A stretch of 64,000 bases of DNA from Leptobrachium leishanense. Its lineage: Eukaryota > Chordata > Amphibia > Anura > Megophryidae. The position numbers and the translations under genes are program-made. The DNA lies in contig CM019067.1 of NCBI GenBank assembly GCA_009667805.1, positions 68,900,997 to 68,964,996 on the forward strand, read 5' to 3'. Every line of letters starts with the position of its first letter. The first letter of the stretch is position 1. The notes below the pieces were generated by a model. That model was not told where the DNA came from and made no database searches. It was given only the letters and a program-made list of their open reading frames with translations. Of this stretch, positions 22,526 to 35,440 are shown piece by piece.

Positions 22526-23277
22526 GTAAGTCTTTCTGTTTTCTGCTCTGTGGCTACAAAAAAAACACGTCATGTTCTGAATAATTTGTGTTGAATGATG
22601 ATAAAATCCTATCCATACCTGAGCTCTATCGATCAATGAGTCAGGTAACCGCTGGATCCTAGAATTTCTGCTCCGGCTCTCAAATTTCTTTATTTCCTGG
22701 AAATTTATGTACAAAATACCTTTCCTTGGCTCCTGAAAAATATGTAGTTGGCTAAAAGGTTTTCTGAGTCCTGAGTTTGCTGAAAGGGGCACTCTTATAC
22801 CCCCCCCCCCTTTAAATAATTGGGCAGATTTTGCGGACGGCATCAGCAACAAATTATTAAATCCTTTTTCTTTTTAGTTGTAAATACTTTTTTTTTTTTT
22901 TCCCCTCTCATGGCTGCTCCTCCCCTTACCAACTCCCCTTACCAATTTCTGCACCTTTTGTATGAAAGTTATGCAGCACCTCTGCAAAATGATGGAGTGG
23001 TGTGCGCAGAACCAATCCATCAGCTGTGAGGACGCTTGCCATAGAGGATAATGTGTTCTGTTATCAACGGAGACAGGCAGCTGGGACGTTCTGAATCCAG
23101 TCTGCCTGCCTGGTGACACGCGTGTTGGCAGAGGAAACTCCTCCTCTTCCCACAACAATATCACTAAATGGGGTGGGACACTACACAAAGCCTGCTCACT
23201 ATAAAAACCCTAAAGTGGTCCAGGTGCGTAGTCTCAATTTAAAAAAAAAAAAACCACAACCTTTTTGACAAACCCCT
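22526..23277. other. Intron 4, first part
   Basis: C and T runs occur near 22800 and 22890, with no recognised element. Short open frames lack any family signature. Confidence 0.3.
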
Positions 23278-23701
23278 AGGCGCGTTCAGTTCCTCAGCAG
23301 CTGCTGAATTGTTCCATTGCAGCAGATCAGTTTGCTGCAGCCGTTTCACTGAACGCTTTGGCTGTGAATATGGAAGCGACAGGGCAGGGGATTGCTTGAT
23401 GAAAGGTGCGGTTTCTGTAAAATCCACTGTTGTCCATTTTATTACCACTTTAGTGTTAATGTTTCCCATTTTCCAATAAATATTTGCTGTTTTGCTCCAC
23501 CAAAACTTCAAACTGAACATTTCCTTGCTGGATTATTTGCTCGGTGGAGGCGGCCATATTTCCTACGTCACACTCATCTAACCCCGCAGCACCTCTCGAC
23601 TTGGCTGCAAGTGCTAAGTTAGCAGTGCTGCGCTGCAGAACGGTGTTCAGTGGCAAGTTGCTAACTTAGCACTTGCAGCGGCTGAGCAACTGAACGCGCC
23701 T
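23278..23701 (-). mobile_element. Rep-B copy 1: TIR element with a short peptide-like segment
   Basis: The ends are AGGCGCGTTCAGTTCCTCAG and CGGCTGAGCAACTGAACGCG plus CCT. The family recurs at 36626-37595 in the other orientation. The TTAGCACTTGCAGC and GCAAGTGCTAAGTTAGCA words form an inner palindrome. On the minus strand a segment around 23460-23580 reads ECDVGNMAASTEQIIQQGN and then KYLLENGK. A very similar peptide is encoded in the other copy, which suggests descent from a coding parent. The superfamily is not assigned. Confidence 0.65.
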
Positions 23702-23899
23702 CTGATCTCTATTGTGCTGAATTACTAGAAAAAACACAATTAATATGTACAGACCGTCAGGAGGGCAGCATTTAAACCAGACATTGCGTGTTTCACAACT
23801 GTACTATAGGAACAATTAAACACAACACCCCAAATAAATAACTAAAATCCCCCCCATGCACAGTATTGGTCACTTAAAAATTATAAAGTCAGCAATGAT

Positions 23900-23990
23900 G
23901 CTGTGCCGTGTATGCTTAAGATTTTTATTGCGGTGGAGCTCTGGGATACGCTCATACACACAGCATGCTACTGTGAGTTACTTGTCACAC
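23900..23990. mobile_element. Fragment of the hAT-associated CATACACAC segment
   Basis: TTTTTATTGCGGTGGAGCTC and GATACGCTCATACACAC match the internal segment of the hAT elements at 3978-4956 and 40885-43904. No element ends were found here. Confidence 0.5.
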
Positions 23991-24274
23991 TGAGTGCTGA
24001 GATTCTTTGACCCAAAATATTGTTTTTTCTTTCCAGTTTACATTACATATATTTAGCGTGTGCAATGTTTTTGTAGGTGTTTTTTTTTTTTTTGGGGGGG
24101 GGGTTGCCATTTTTATGTGTTCTAATTGTTATTTTGGATGCACATTTTTTTAAATATATACAGGACATCGGCACCTGATATCCGTCATTGGCACAAAATT
24201 CTTGTGCTCGTACTCCTGATTTATTCTTAGGTGCATCAGGTTCTTGCCTATATGTGTCCATATTCTTCTTCTTT

Positions 24275-24560
24275 TTTTTTTTTTTTTTTTTTTTGTGTTC
24301 AAATGGTTTATTGAGAAGAATTACATACATCAAAAAATACATGGATAGGTAATGCATTACCGTTGCAAGTGCAGTGTTCCTTCCAATTTACAGTGTTAAC
24401 GTATGTTAATAAAACTATAAAAGTATATCGTCATATAGTAAAGGCAATGAAAGTCATCTAACATATACAGAATAAAGTCAATGTGTTTTTACAAGCATAT
24501 ATTCATATTCTAATACTAGAGCTGTTTAAGTCACATTAATTGAAGCACTTGACCTACAAT
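24275..24560 (-). mobile_element. Probable LINE 3' end with A-tail (minus strand)
   Basis: A T run near 24271-24294 is followed by TGTGTTCAAATGGTTTATTG. On the minus strand this is an AATAAA signal shortly before a poly-A tail, as at the end of an L1-like element or a processed transcript. The sequence beyond it is AT-rich and has no recognisable coding part, so the family is not determined. Confidence 0.4.
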
Positions 24561-24997
24561 ACAGAGATTTACTACCAGCAGGCATTTGAATGAATTTTTT
24601 TTACAAGTTATTTGTTGTATTGTGGTTTTGTGTTTATCAAGATCTGGATCGAGTTTTTGTCAATCACACACCATTGAGTTCTATTAAAAATTATGTTTTA
24701 ATCAAAATTGTCAGTGATACTGTGGTCTGGCCGATTGTCCGGCAGATCAACTATGTATTTTGATTAGTCTATCCGCCTGTTTCTAGCCTCTTATTTATAA
24801 TCTTACATTGGACTACATTTGTGTAGTAGCTATTATGATATTTTCTTTTTTAGTCAACAGTTTATTTTTTTTTAATCCGCAGCAAAAAGCCTTTTTATTT
24901 ATTGAATCTTTAGGTACTTTCCTGGATTTATTTTGGATATATATATATATATATCTCCTTTTCTTTCTTGAACGCCTCTATTTTTTTCTTAAATCTC

Positions 24998-24999
<2 letters not shown>

Positions 25000-25052
<53 letters not shown>
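25000..25052. repeat. (CA)n microsatellite, about 26 units
   Basis: This is an uninterrupted AC dinucleotide run in intron 4. A short (TA)n run lies about 50 bp before it (near 24938-24953). Confidence 0.97.
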
Positions 25053-25054
<2 letters not shown>

Positions 25055-25245
25055 TGAGCCAACTGCATTCAGCGTTCCTGTCTCCGGCGCTGAAACCTAT
25101 TTCAGCGCCAGGGATAGGGGGTTATTGCAACCTTCGGCTGCGCTCGTAGGGGCTGTCCTTGGTGCCGAAACTCTTGTTTCAGCACCAGAGACGGTGTTTT
25201 TTTGTTTTTTTTCATTGGCCAGCCTGGCCATTGGCTGATCTGGGT

Positions 25246-25352
25246 TATCCAGACGCTTCCAGTGGACGACCCTGATCAGCCGATGGTATTGTCTGTAGTC
25301 AGGCGACCGACTGACTTGGTCCCCAAACTACGGTGCCAGTGGACGGCCAGCC
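25246..25352 (+). mobile_element. Harbinger-like MITE 7 (subfamily e), right end only
   Basis: CTACGGTGCCAGTGGACGGC and CAGCC close the element, followed by TAA. An inner CCAGTGGACGACCC word resembles a second end. The left end was not found, so this is a truncated copy. Confidence 0.5.
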
Positions 25353-26100
25353 TAACACCAGTGAGGCAAAAATGTCCAATTACTCTAAATCCCTATATTC
25401 ACCAACCAAATATTTCCGATACTGACGCAAACAATCTCTGATCCCCTTGTATTGGTTAAATGTTTGTTATCCAAAATTAATCTCATATATAACCATGTAA
25501 GATTGACATGATGGAAGCATCTATAATGTCCATAAAGTCCATGAGCTCTATTTATCTTCTCAACACTTAGCCGTGTATTCTATGGTGACGGCAGAGCCTC
25601 CAGGCGGGGAAACGAGTGAAAAAAAAAAAACAGCTTCCTGCTGGTTGTTCTCAGCTTGGAAATTGATTCCTGTGAAGGACTTAGTGTGTTTGTGCAGCCA
25701 AGAGGGAACCAGGGGTGGAGATTACAATGTAGCACCCAGGAGCCTGCCACAATGATATCTGCCATTGATCTAAACTGCCTGCGCTGTATTTCTGGTTTAA
25801 TGAGTGTATTTTAAAGCGGAATGCAGTGGGTTTAATATTGTTTCTGTTCTGTGAGGGTTGATGGATACCCTTTATGCCCTGTAATTGTTTCCCTAATTTC
25901 AGATGAAGAGGATAATATTTATTATTGTTAGTTGTTGGGAATATTTTCAGGCCCTGATGAGCAGAGGTTTATATGTTCATCAATATCTGTGCACTAGATG
26001 TACTTTATTACACCGGTTTAAATGTTCCATTTACTGAAGTATACATTCTGTTTTATAAAGTGTTTCTGTATGTGTCTAATCTGCATTATTTTATTTTTAG

Positions 26101-26499
26101 GTGCACAAGAAAGACAAAAAGTACAAGTGCATGGTGTGCAAGAAGATCTTCATGCTGGCGGCCAGTGTAGGGATCCGGCACGGGTCTCGGCGCTATGGCG
26201 TTTGTGTGGACTGTGTGGATAAATCTCAACCTGGGCTTCAGGAATCAGGTGTGGAACAGGTAGCAGACGCTGACTTCCCCAGAGACGAAGAATACGACGA
26301 CAACGACCCAGTGGAGACGGTTGATGCTGAAGACGACCTGGTGGATGAGGGAGATGATCAGAACGACCATGCGCGATGGTCAGAGCAAAACGACCCATCG
26401 CGCTGGGGGGAACAGAATGACCCTTCACAGTGGGAAAGACAGAAACCGGCTCCCCGATGGGACGAATCAGGGGATGTTTGTATGACAATAGACGACTGA
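26101..26499 (+). CDS. zbtb10: zbtb10 coding exon 5 (C-terminus, residues 640-771)
   Basis: The acceptor TTATTTTTAG precedes GTGCACAAG. Val-His completes the second zinc finger (His641). Next comes [20 protein letters not shown] and YGVCVDC, a degenerate third finger with Cys649 and Cys652 but no normal histidine pair. The tail is acidic and repetitive ([37 protein letters not shown]) and ends CMTIDD with TGA at 26497-26499. The QNDPSRW unit is repeated about three times here with variation. The whole protein is 771 residues, shorter than the roughly 870 I recall for human ZBTB10; the missing length is in the N-terminus and around exon 3. Confidence 0.95.
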   Translation: MHKKDKKYKCMVCKKIFMLAASVGIRHGSRRYGVCVDCVDKSQPGLQESGVEQVADADFPRDEEYDDNDPVETVDAEDDLVDEGDDQNDHARWSEQNDPSRWGEQNDPSQWERQKPAPRWDESGDVCMTIDD

Positions 26500-29400
26500 C
26501 TGCCGACGGGCATTTAAAACTCAAGGGTGCTGCAGCTGGACAGAGTATCACATCTGATTGTCGAAATGTTTTGAACTGAAGGCTTGCAAAATTATGGTAC
26601 TGTGCTGGACAATTGTTGTTGCTGTGAAAAACTGTAGGGTCTAAGCCTTATAGCAAAAAAGATTTATTTTGGTTTTGTTTTCTTTTCCCTTCGGTTATTT
26701 TTTTTATTACTATTTGCACAGGACTGTACAGAATATACAACCATTCGGTTGAAATATACAGAGTCCTCACACATCTCCAGTTTTTTTTTTTATTTTTTTC
26801 CTTCCTCGGAGAAAAGAAATTTGTATTTTTTATTTATAGGATGTAGCTATGTTTTTGTCCTTTCAAAACCATAAAACTACTATTGTGATTATTAATTCAT
26901 GTATTGGTTAAATTTTTGTCTTTAGAATGACCAGAAGAAGAGAAAAAAATATATAAAAAATGTTCAATCTATGTATGAATGTGATGCAAAATCTACAGGT
27001 CCTAGAGGCGTCAGAAACATCTCGCTATAACCTACAAGTACATTGCTGGCCTCTATCATTGTGCGGATCAAACTGCCTTTGCACTGCTGTCCTTCTTAGC
27101 TCAGTTGCAGTTCTGTATCTATTGGGGTGTTGGTGAGGGTGTTTGTTTTTTAATTTTTTTTTCTCCCCTCTCATTTTAAAAATTCATTTTAAGGAGCAGT
27201 GGCTAGGTTTTTACATCACGTTTTTTTTCACTCTAGCATTTAGTTTCAAATTCATTCACTGTAATTATTCACCACTTTGTGTTGTTTTTTTTTTTTTTTT
27301 AATTTATTATAATTAATGTCGTCGTCGTCGTTGAAGTTTATGAGGTTGCCTCTGTCGGCGAAGCACTCCCTGCTCGTGGTGATTGGGTCACAATGGAGGT
27401 TCAGCTTTGCCCCGTGCGTCCTAAGGAAGCGATTCGGCTGGAGGGATGGTTTATGATTCGTATAAAGGGATTACTGAAATAAGCAGGGGTGCTCGGCAAG
27501 TCACTCCAGGCCGCAGATCTGCCATTCTGCTTCAGTGAGCTCCTCATGGTTTTTGCTGCTTACATAATTTTATTTTATGTTCTGAACGCCAGGATGTAAC
27601 TATTTATGAGTCCGGTTATGTTTAGGTTCTTAGGTTAAAATGTGCAGGATAATGCGCGAGATTCCAGGTGTCGCAAGGATATGGCTTCCTTCGTCTGCCC
27701 TGACGCTCCGCATTGTGTTTAACTTATTGACATCCGAGTCGAGACATTTCTCCCTCTCAGTCGTTTAACTTTCAGGGCCTGGTCCATTCCTCTTTCATTC
27801 GCTTTTTCCTTGCTCTTGCACGTCTGGGAAAGATGGCTTAAATATCAAATACGTCGTGGTGTAAATGAGCGGGTACACGGACGACTCCCGTTAGTTTGAG
27901 GTCTTACAAATTTCACTTATTTAATGGTCTATGAAGTTGTAGTAAGCTATTTTCAGAAGGTTTGGGGAACTTTCTACAGGGATATGCCAGTTCCAGCTCG
28001 GGTGTTTTTTTTTTTTTTTGTTCACCCCCCCCCCCCCTTTCTTTTCTAGGGTTTGGAAACCTTGGCTTTTCGGGTGGCCAATGTAAAACAGGTTGACATG
28101 TCGTGTGCTCCATCCAGACACCTTTCGGTTGCGTGAGATTATTCATCTTCGTGTAGTAGTTGCTTTTTAGATCTGGAAATAAATTGGCCTTATTTTTAAT
28201 TTTTTTTTTAAAAAAGTTACCAAAACTAAAACGTCTGTTGTAATGTGTGTGTATGTATATATATATATATGTGTGTACATATTTATTTTTTTTAATTTTT
28301 ACTTTTAATCTCCTGCAGACTTCTTTGCCACCACATCGGAAGTTGACAGGATACAAGGTTATGCGTTCTTGATCATTCCACCCATGCTCCGTAGAAACGC
28401 AACACTTTATTTAAACACTATTAAACGCACTAACTTTTCTCTCCTGTAAATATTAAGATTGCAATGTAAACTGGCTCTTTGTATTCAGGAATGAGGAGAG
28501 AAAATAGATTTACCCAGCTCCTACTAGAGAGTAAATGCAGTGCTTTAGCACTTGTAGTGGCTTTCATGATGGTGGAGCTAACTGGGGAAAAAGTCCAGTT
28601 TAATATTCATTAGCAATCTCCATGTCCCTTTTTTAAATAAAGATCGGTTTGTTTTGTCCAAACTTCCCCGTATGCCTAATGATGATTCCTAAATACCCTC
28701 CCACCCATTTCCCTGTTGCGTCTCTCCTGGCGTGCTGTGTAATTATTACATTACATGTAATAACTTTTTGGTGTCTGGAGAGGGGAGAGCAATCACATGT
28801 CAATCTGTTAACCCTGTGGCATTTAGTCAAATCCCAAAACATGTCGTGTTGATTCAAGGTAAACTATCAATTAAGCTATTTAAAGCGCTGTCTCTTTAAA
28901 TCCCTCGGGTAAATGACAAATGGTTTGTAATATTTAATGTCAGGAAATTCTGCTGTGTATTTTTCTTTTGAAAAAGCATAATACCTCTTTTTTAAAAAAC
29001 GAGTAATGTCGTCTTTATTTTTTTTTATTTTTTTTATTTTCGTTTGGTGGGGTCCAAAGTAGGATTAGTTTTATTATTAAAGTTTAAATCGAACATTAAA
29101 TCAGAGTATTTTAAACGTGAAAGTTATGTTCTGCTTTGTGAATATGTAAGTAGTATGTCTTATTTTTTATCCCCCCCCCCTTTCCCCTCATTTCATCTAT
29201 TCTCTATATAAAGTTTTCCTCCCTGTAGAACTGTCAATATATGCATATATAAATATTATAATATATATACATTTCACAAAAAAATTCTGCTTTATTAGGA
29301 ACCAACTCACTCAATGCTTAGAAACTGGACCTGGCTTTAAATTCTATTGTGCATTATTTAAATTTTTTCTTTTTTTTTTTTTTCTTTTCTTTTCCACAAA

Positions 29401-29762
29401 TAAGATCTTATTCTCTTGAAACTGAATACTTTTACTACTTCAATCATTTATGTATATTCGATAAATTATGACCAAATGTGATGTTAGATTGCATACAGTA
29501 AATTTAAATATACACTTGGTACACTACAGCTTTGTCGTGACTTTATTTGACTTTACATTCGGTTTTGAAGGGCTCTGTATAAGGGGGAACAGTTATGTTT
29601 GGGTTTTAGATGTGCTAAACCACCATGGTTTTATTTTATCATTTGTTTTCTGTGACCTGGTCTTGTTTAGTCTGGTTGTAGGGGTTATCTGCTATACCTT
29701 CGTGACGCAATCCAACAAAAACTTTGTGCAGACCTTTTTATTTCTGTTCTGAACCGCCTTTA
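26500..29762 (+). other. Likely zbtb10 3' UTR and flank, AT-rich, free of recognised TEs
   Basis: After the stop codon about 3.2 kb is AT-rich with long T runs and contains no repeat end that I recognise, unlike the sequence on either side. That is what a long, constrained 3' UTR would look like. Possible poly(A) signals are AATAAA at 28636-28641 and ATTAAA at 29076-29081 and 29095-29100. Two CTGTGA words (26622-26627 and 29650-29655) would be 6-mer matches to the miR-27 seed. The true end of the transcript cannot be fixed from sequence. Confidence 0.5.
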
Positions 29763-32180
29763 TTTAGGAGGGGTTCACACTGGTATGCGCATGGTATAGA
29801 ATTCCCCTGTAATGTCTCGAGTGAACCAACCCATGTTTTGGCTTTTGGTACAGACCACTTGACACCCCCCATTTTTTTTTTTCTCTCTTAACACGGAGTT
29901 TGATCAAGTTAACCAGTCATGCCATATGAAACTGATTTGAAGCTGCACCTACGTTCCGCCATTCGGGTAAGTCGTGTGTGTTTGCTGGTATGCCCCCCCC
30001 CCCTCCCTCAATGCCTGGTGAGCAAGTGTCAAAATGGGTAAAACCACCTAAAATCCGTTGTGTGCTCTTCTCCCGCTGCATGTAGCAGGCAGTCCTGGCA
30101 ATAGAGCCTCTGTGCCAAGTATGGATTGACAAGAGAGAGCAGAAACCTTCTCTCCTAGCCCAGTCGGTGAAGCCAGCCCTTTACACTTTTTAAAAATAAA
30201 AAAAAATTCTAAAATTTTGGACAAGGGTACAGGAAACGGGAAAGGCGCATAACATCGCTTATCTTTTTGATGTGTCATTTTAAGTCATACACTGAAGATC
30301 CAGTAAAATGGCATAATTCCCAAAGCGGCAGTACCTCCTTGTAGCGCACCTGATGTGCCCCCCCTGCACCGGAGTCTTCTCAGAAGTCTCTGACTACCCA
30401 TCAAATACATTTTTTTAATAAAGTACAAATCCTCTTATTGCCACGGGTCATGCTTGGGAGGTGACAATCTAGTAATTGAGTGGCCAGTCACTCATATCCC
30501 CAAAATCTTTCCAGGTGAGTAGTGCAGACAGACAGTGGGTTGATGTATCGTTTTCCCCTGACCTACTTTTTGATGATCTTTCTGGACAGTGCAGGAACCT
30601 GTGAGATGTTGGTGTCCTCATCACTGAAGCAGATATCAGAAATAAATATTATAATCTTGCATTAAGAGGAAAAATACATTCTTTTAAAGGGTTAATCTCG
30701 GTATTAGCAGGTTCCTTATTGATGTGCCTGACCTCACTGATCTTGGGAACAATTCTGGGTAAAAGTACAACAAATGTTGGCATATTGCCTCTTAAAACCA
30801 AATTACTACAGATGGATTGTGATTTAACAAGTTACCTGTTTATGTAGAAACACCAGAGCTTTACTTATCATAACTTGATGAACCCCTGGAAACATTTGAA
30901 CACAAATGGCAAACAGGTGAGTTATCATCCACAGGTGATCTGTTTTATTATGGTGATATGGGGGGCTCTTCTATTTCAGATGTTTACAGCCTTCATTTTT
31001 TAATGCTTGTCCCCTTCAAACAAATTTTCTACCCACCCTGGCTGATAGTTTAAATGGTTATGGTGGCAGAGTTGTGTCCTCTCCTACCCCCCCCCCCCCA
31101 GCTATCCTTGGTCACGGGGGGGGGGGGTAGCATGTCCAAGCAGAGGACTCTATTCTCACCTGAAGGCTGCAGCCCCGCAGAAGTCTTAACATATTAAGTA
31201 TTTGGCTGGCCATCCCGTAATGCCTCTCAATGTTTGTATTGAGAGGTATCTGATTGGCTGCGCGAGCAATCTGAGCTACAGGCTGGTCATCACAGGCCTG
31301 ACCTCTAGCTAGCTGTCGTAGCTAGATGGCCAGACTCCAGAAGAGCTGCGCTGAGCGTACAACAGGCAACTAAAGCGTTGCATGTATTTCAAGCACGCAC
31401 ATCATACTTGTTAGGCCCTGCCATTGTTTATTATGGTTCAGCTCTGTTGATCTCTCCTGACAGTAAATATTGGCAGCTCTGATTTCTGTGAAATATAGGG
31501 GTACTATGAAGGCCAATATGATGGGTGCATTATAAATTGGGGGCAGCAGTGGTTGGAGGTTAATGCCTCCAGTTTATTATCTTCATAGTGTTCCTTTAAA
31601 GACAGGTTGACAATTTTACTTGTTGCCGGTCCAATCTTCTTTAGGTTATGCACCGTATTCCTGTGATGATATATTAATATGCATATTGTCTTTATCCGAG
31701 TCGTGTCCGGGCCTCCTGCTGTGCAGGGCTCTGCGGGGCCTAGTGCCAGGCTGCGTGCAGATAACTAGCAGGAGCTGAGGTCAGAGCGGGCCTCAGACAA
31801 AACGCATACCTACCCCTCTGTTTCCCTAATACTGATATGTCCATCTATAACATATCCCCAACTGACCGCATCTGCCCAAATATATAATTGGTTTAAAAAT
31901 ACTCTACTACCCCCCCCCCCCCGGTGCTCGCTGCACCCCTTCGGTTTGGGGTGTCTGAAACGTGGACATCACTATAGTGTCAAACGCAAATTGTGCTTCG
32001 CTTACAACTTACCCATCTGCCATCATTTCAAATAGACAACGGGGACGGGGAATAATATTTCCATACGTTTTATATGGTATTGTGACCTGTCTTTGCTCCT
32101 GTTTGGCATTTCTGTCAATATACATATAATTCCCAAGTTATCTCCATTTATACCAAATGGTTTCTAACATGTATTACAGT
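29763..32180. other. Intergenic sequence with a TTAA-type fragment
   Basis: Most of this interval is unassigned. From about 31040 (ATGGTTATGGTGGCAGAG) to the TTAA near 31594 (ATAGTGTTCCTTTAA) it matches the TTAA-type repeat seen at 14.2 kb and 39.9 kb. A short piece at about 29767-29840 begins GGAGGGGTTCACACTGG and may be a tiny Harbinger-like remnant. C and G runs occur near 31090-31125 and 31910. Confidence 0.4.
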
Positions 32181-32183
32181 TTA

Positions 32184-32610
32184 GGCTGGGGTCAGACGAA
32201 CGCAGTGCGAACGTACGTTGAGCTGCACTTTATCACGGCCGTAGTAGCAGCAAATCACGTCCAATGGCGACCAATATATGAAGTACGGCTGCATGAAAGT
32301 TCGGCCGCACAATGCAAGCGGCAAACTAATGAATTTTTTCGAGAACGTTGAACTGCTAGTACTGACGTACAGAGTGCGCTGCGTCGGCATAGCGGCGTGT
32401 GTGCGTGATTAGGAGACGTCAGACGCTGCTCATGTCCGGCCAACATAATGTCCAGCCACCCAAAGTTTCCTGGTTTGGATCCGTAAAAAATCACAGCTGA
32501 AATTGTGCATCGTATGACCGCTATTGTGTCTTCCGAGAAAAAGTACGTCCATGCGTTCGGACGCCCTTTTTTACGGACGATGCGAAAAATGCGTTCGTCT
32601 GACCCTAGCC
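32184..32610 (+). mobile_element. Harbinger-like MITE 8 (subfamily a, 427 bp)
   Basis: Ends GGCTGGGGTCAGACGAACGC and GCGTTCGTCTGACCCTAGCC are perfect complements apart from two bases. The flanks are TTA and TAG, so the duplication is degraded. Length and interior match the copy at 3267. Confidence 0.75.
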
Positions 32611-32613
32611 TAG

Positions 32614-33200
32614 GACTCTTTACTGGGAGTTTTGTTACTTTGTAGCTCTGTTACACAATCGCACACACACTGAAAATATGGAGGAGTCACTGAATAGTGG
32701 GTCGTTAGGTGAGGAAAGGACCGTTTGGGATCTATATGCAGAAACCTGTGCCCTGCCAGCCAAGCCCCTGTGCCACCGTTGGCAAAACAAAACCCTGAAG
32801 CGCCTCAGAAATGATGAGACTGGTGTAGCGGTGCATGGCAGAAGCAGGAGTTGGCACATGGACTTCAATGAGGAGTAAAACCTTTTTATGACTAGGTCAG
32901 GAGGTAGAGGGATTTCCTAAATGGAAGTAACTTGCTATGGGTAGGAAATACTGTGTGCAAATTAACATGTGAAGAGATTTCCTTTTTTTAATGTAAAAGG
33001 TTAAGCATCGCGGCTTTGTAACACAAACCTTTTTATTATTTAGATAGCAGAAATACAATAGCCGCCCTTTCAACTCCAAATCAAGCCTACATTGCCTTTT
33101 TATATATCGATTCCCAGCCCTGTGTAAAGCTAAAACCAGTGGGCATTATTATTATTTCGGCTGAGCTGTGCTTAATGGTGTGGCTCATAAATCATTGGTG
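32614..33200. other. Intergenic sequence, nothing recognised
   Basis: A short open frame at 32678-32878 has no family signature. No repeat ends were seen. Confidence 0.3.
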
Positions 33201-33320
33201 CAGGAGTTGGCAACCTTTGGAACTAAATCTCCCATGATGCTCAGTCACTTGTTAGGCTTTTCCCGCGCTCCATGGACAGTGTAATTCAGAAACCTTGAGA
33301 GCCACGGTTGCTGACCTCTG
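33201..33320. mobile_element. hAT-type MITE, 120 bp
   Basis: It starts CAGGAGTTGGCAACCTTTGG and ends GTTGCTGACCTCTG, with flanks cattggtg and tgttagtg that match at 5 of 8 bases. This end type is common among vertebrate hAT MITEs. Confidence 0.55.
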
Positions 33321-34379
33321 TGTTAGTGGCTCGTTGTCATCTCCAGGAGCTGCCAGTGGGTACCAGCCAGCCCCAGTATGGAGGCCTGCACGGCTTGTTT
33401 GACTTGTTCTCTGTGTCCTTCTGTTTGTGGTGATGGGAGGCAGCAGCTTGCATCTCTCTTCATCATACAGCATTATATTATGGTTCGGCTGCAATAGGAC
33501 GGGAGGGTGTTAACATTAACGCGTGGGGTCGTTAGACTTGAAGACTCGCTCGCTAATGGCTCGGCTGGAATAGAGCCCCAGGCGTCTGGTAAACCCTAGC
33601 AACGCCATCGTTTCTAAAGGAACATGACTACACATCTTGAACATTTTAGATTTTTAAAGTGGTCAGGATGTGAAGTGTGCCCCCCCCCCCTGTCCTCCAC
33701 TTCACCCAGCCTTTAAGCAGAAATAGTGGTGGGGGGGGGGGTGTTCTCCCCCCTGCAGCCAGGAAACTTGAATTTCCTGGCTGCCTGTTACTAGTGATGT
33801 CAGGGCGCAGGAAGCGTGCCAGCGTCACTATCTCTGAGACCAATTGTGTAAGAGATGCCGCTTATGGACCGGAGTTGTGCATGCGCGCGGCTCCGATCCA
33901 TGGTTCTGCTCAGGCATTACAGGGCTTGCGTATAGAAAGTTTGAAAGCTTTGCAGAAAAGCTTCAGACGTCCGTGTTCAGGAGTCCCTGAACCGGAGACG
34001 AGGAGCAGTGCGTGGCGAGGGTACAAAAAACGAGTAAAATACAAAGAAACAATGAAAGGGACACGACTTTTCAGTAGAGCAGGCGCTTCACCGGAGCGCT
34101 GGTTCTGTTTACATCGAGTTTGTAATCTAGCCCATAATGACATATTTTATATCTTATTTCTGCAGTGAACAATTATACACTTTTTTTTTTGTCTTGATTT
34201 AATTATCCTTTGGCACGTTCTTTCCTTTTTTGTGTGTTCGTACAGGTATAACAATTCATGTACATTGTCGCTGCATTTGACATTGTGTTCAAAATAGAAA
34301 AACAAAAATGTCTCTGCTACTTATTTTGCAATTTTCTGGGGTGCATTTACATGTTTGATGTGGCAGACAGATTCTCTGA
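33321..34379. other. Intergenic sequence with diverged TTAA-type repeat features
   Basis: Between about 33650 and 34180 the sequence has poly-C and poly-G tracts and the words CAGCCAGGAAACTTGAATTT and CCTGGCTGCCTG. Related words occur near 54250-54590, so it is probably an old dispersed repeat. No ends were defined. Confidence 0.35.
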
Positions 34380-34815
34380 GGCTAGGGACAGATGAGCGCA
34401 TTTTCTGCGGCCACCGTCAAAATGTACGTCGATGCGTGCGCACGCATTTTTTCACGGAATACGCTTAAGTGGTCAGACGATGCGCAATTCTGGACGTATT
34501 TCATGACGATGGGGTAAAAAGAAGTCTAGGGAAATCCGGCTGTTTGAACGTTATGTTGGCCGCACACTAGCAGCGTCTGACGTCTCCTAATCACGCACAC
34601 ACGCTGCTATGCGGCCGCAGCGCACTCTGTACGTCAGTACCAGCGGTTTAACGTTCTCGAAAAAATGCGTTCATTTTCCACTTGCGTTGCGCGGCCGGAC
34701 TTTTGTGCGACCGTACGTCGTATATTGGCCGTCATTGCCTGTCATCTGCTGCTAGTGCGGCCGTGATTATGTGCGCCAGAACGCGCGTTCGCACTGCCTC
34801 AGTCTGACCCTAGCC
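34380..34815 (-). mobile_element. Harbinger-like MITE 9 (subfamily a, 436 bp)
   Basis: It is flanked by TGA on both sides. The left end GGCTAGGGACAGATGAGCGC and the right end CAGTCTGACCCTAGCC differ in inner bases. It is the reverse complement of the copy at 36925-37360 and matches 55693-56128 in orientation and length. Confidence 0.8.
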
Positions 34816-34818
34816 TGA

Positions 34819-35440
34819 GGGGGAGGGGGGATCAGCTCATTCTGAAAGGGTTAAGGTTTTTGCCCCTTTTTTAGTGATCCTTTTCATTGGGATGAAAGAG
34901 ATTTGTATCTAAAGGTAAGAAGCATTTGCATGACATTATCTGCAATCTGTTTGTATGTTCCTAAGTCATTTTTGTGAACAATGGGATGAGCCCAGTTGGG
35001 GTGGAGGGACTGTGGGTGACCATGCAAATTAAGAAACCGAGGCCTTATCTTTGTTTTTATACACAGCATCTCACGCTTTTCAACTACCAAACAAAGTGAT
35101 TTGCATATCTGGCCGCCCTGTTAATGTAGTTTCTGGCTTTTAATGACACCCCTTTGAAGACCTGCCCTCATGCTAAGAAGCAGCTGGACAGGATAATAGG
35201 TGTGCTTGTGTTCACCTGGGCCTTGGCCAATAAATACACCTTTCCGTTTGAGGTGGGATTTGCGGCTTTTCATGGTGACCTCAGTAAAGTCATTTATGAT
35301 GAAACGTGATGAATATCAACTACTTGTATCTCTTTGTTCTAATTTGTGACTGTCAGCACACCTACCAACCATTCAACCAGCCACAGAGGAACGCCTGCAG
35401 GTTAGGGGATGCCGCTGGAGGTGTGCTCTGAATTGTTTTA
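34819..35440. other. Intergenic sequence, nothing recognised
   Basis: No TE ends or coding signature were seen. The block near 35150-35330 is compositionally ordinary and free of repeats that I recognise. Confidence 0.3.

Noticed and set aside
25000..25052. The (CA)n run as a functional Z-DNA or splicing element
   Set aside because: It is an ordinary microsatellite in the middle of an intron, far from either splice site.
26101..26499. Exon 5 read as a separate small gene
   Set aside because: It lacks its own start; the acceptor, phase and split zinc finger show that it is the last exon of zbtb10.
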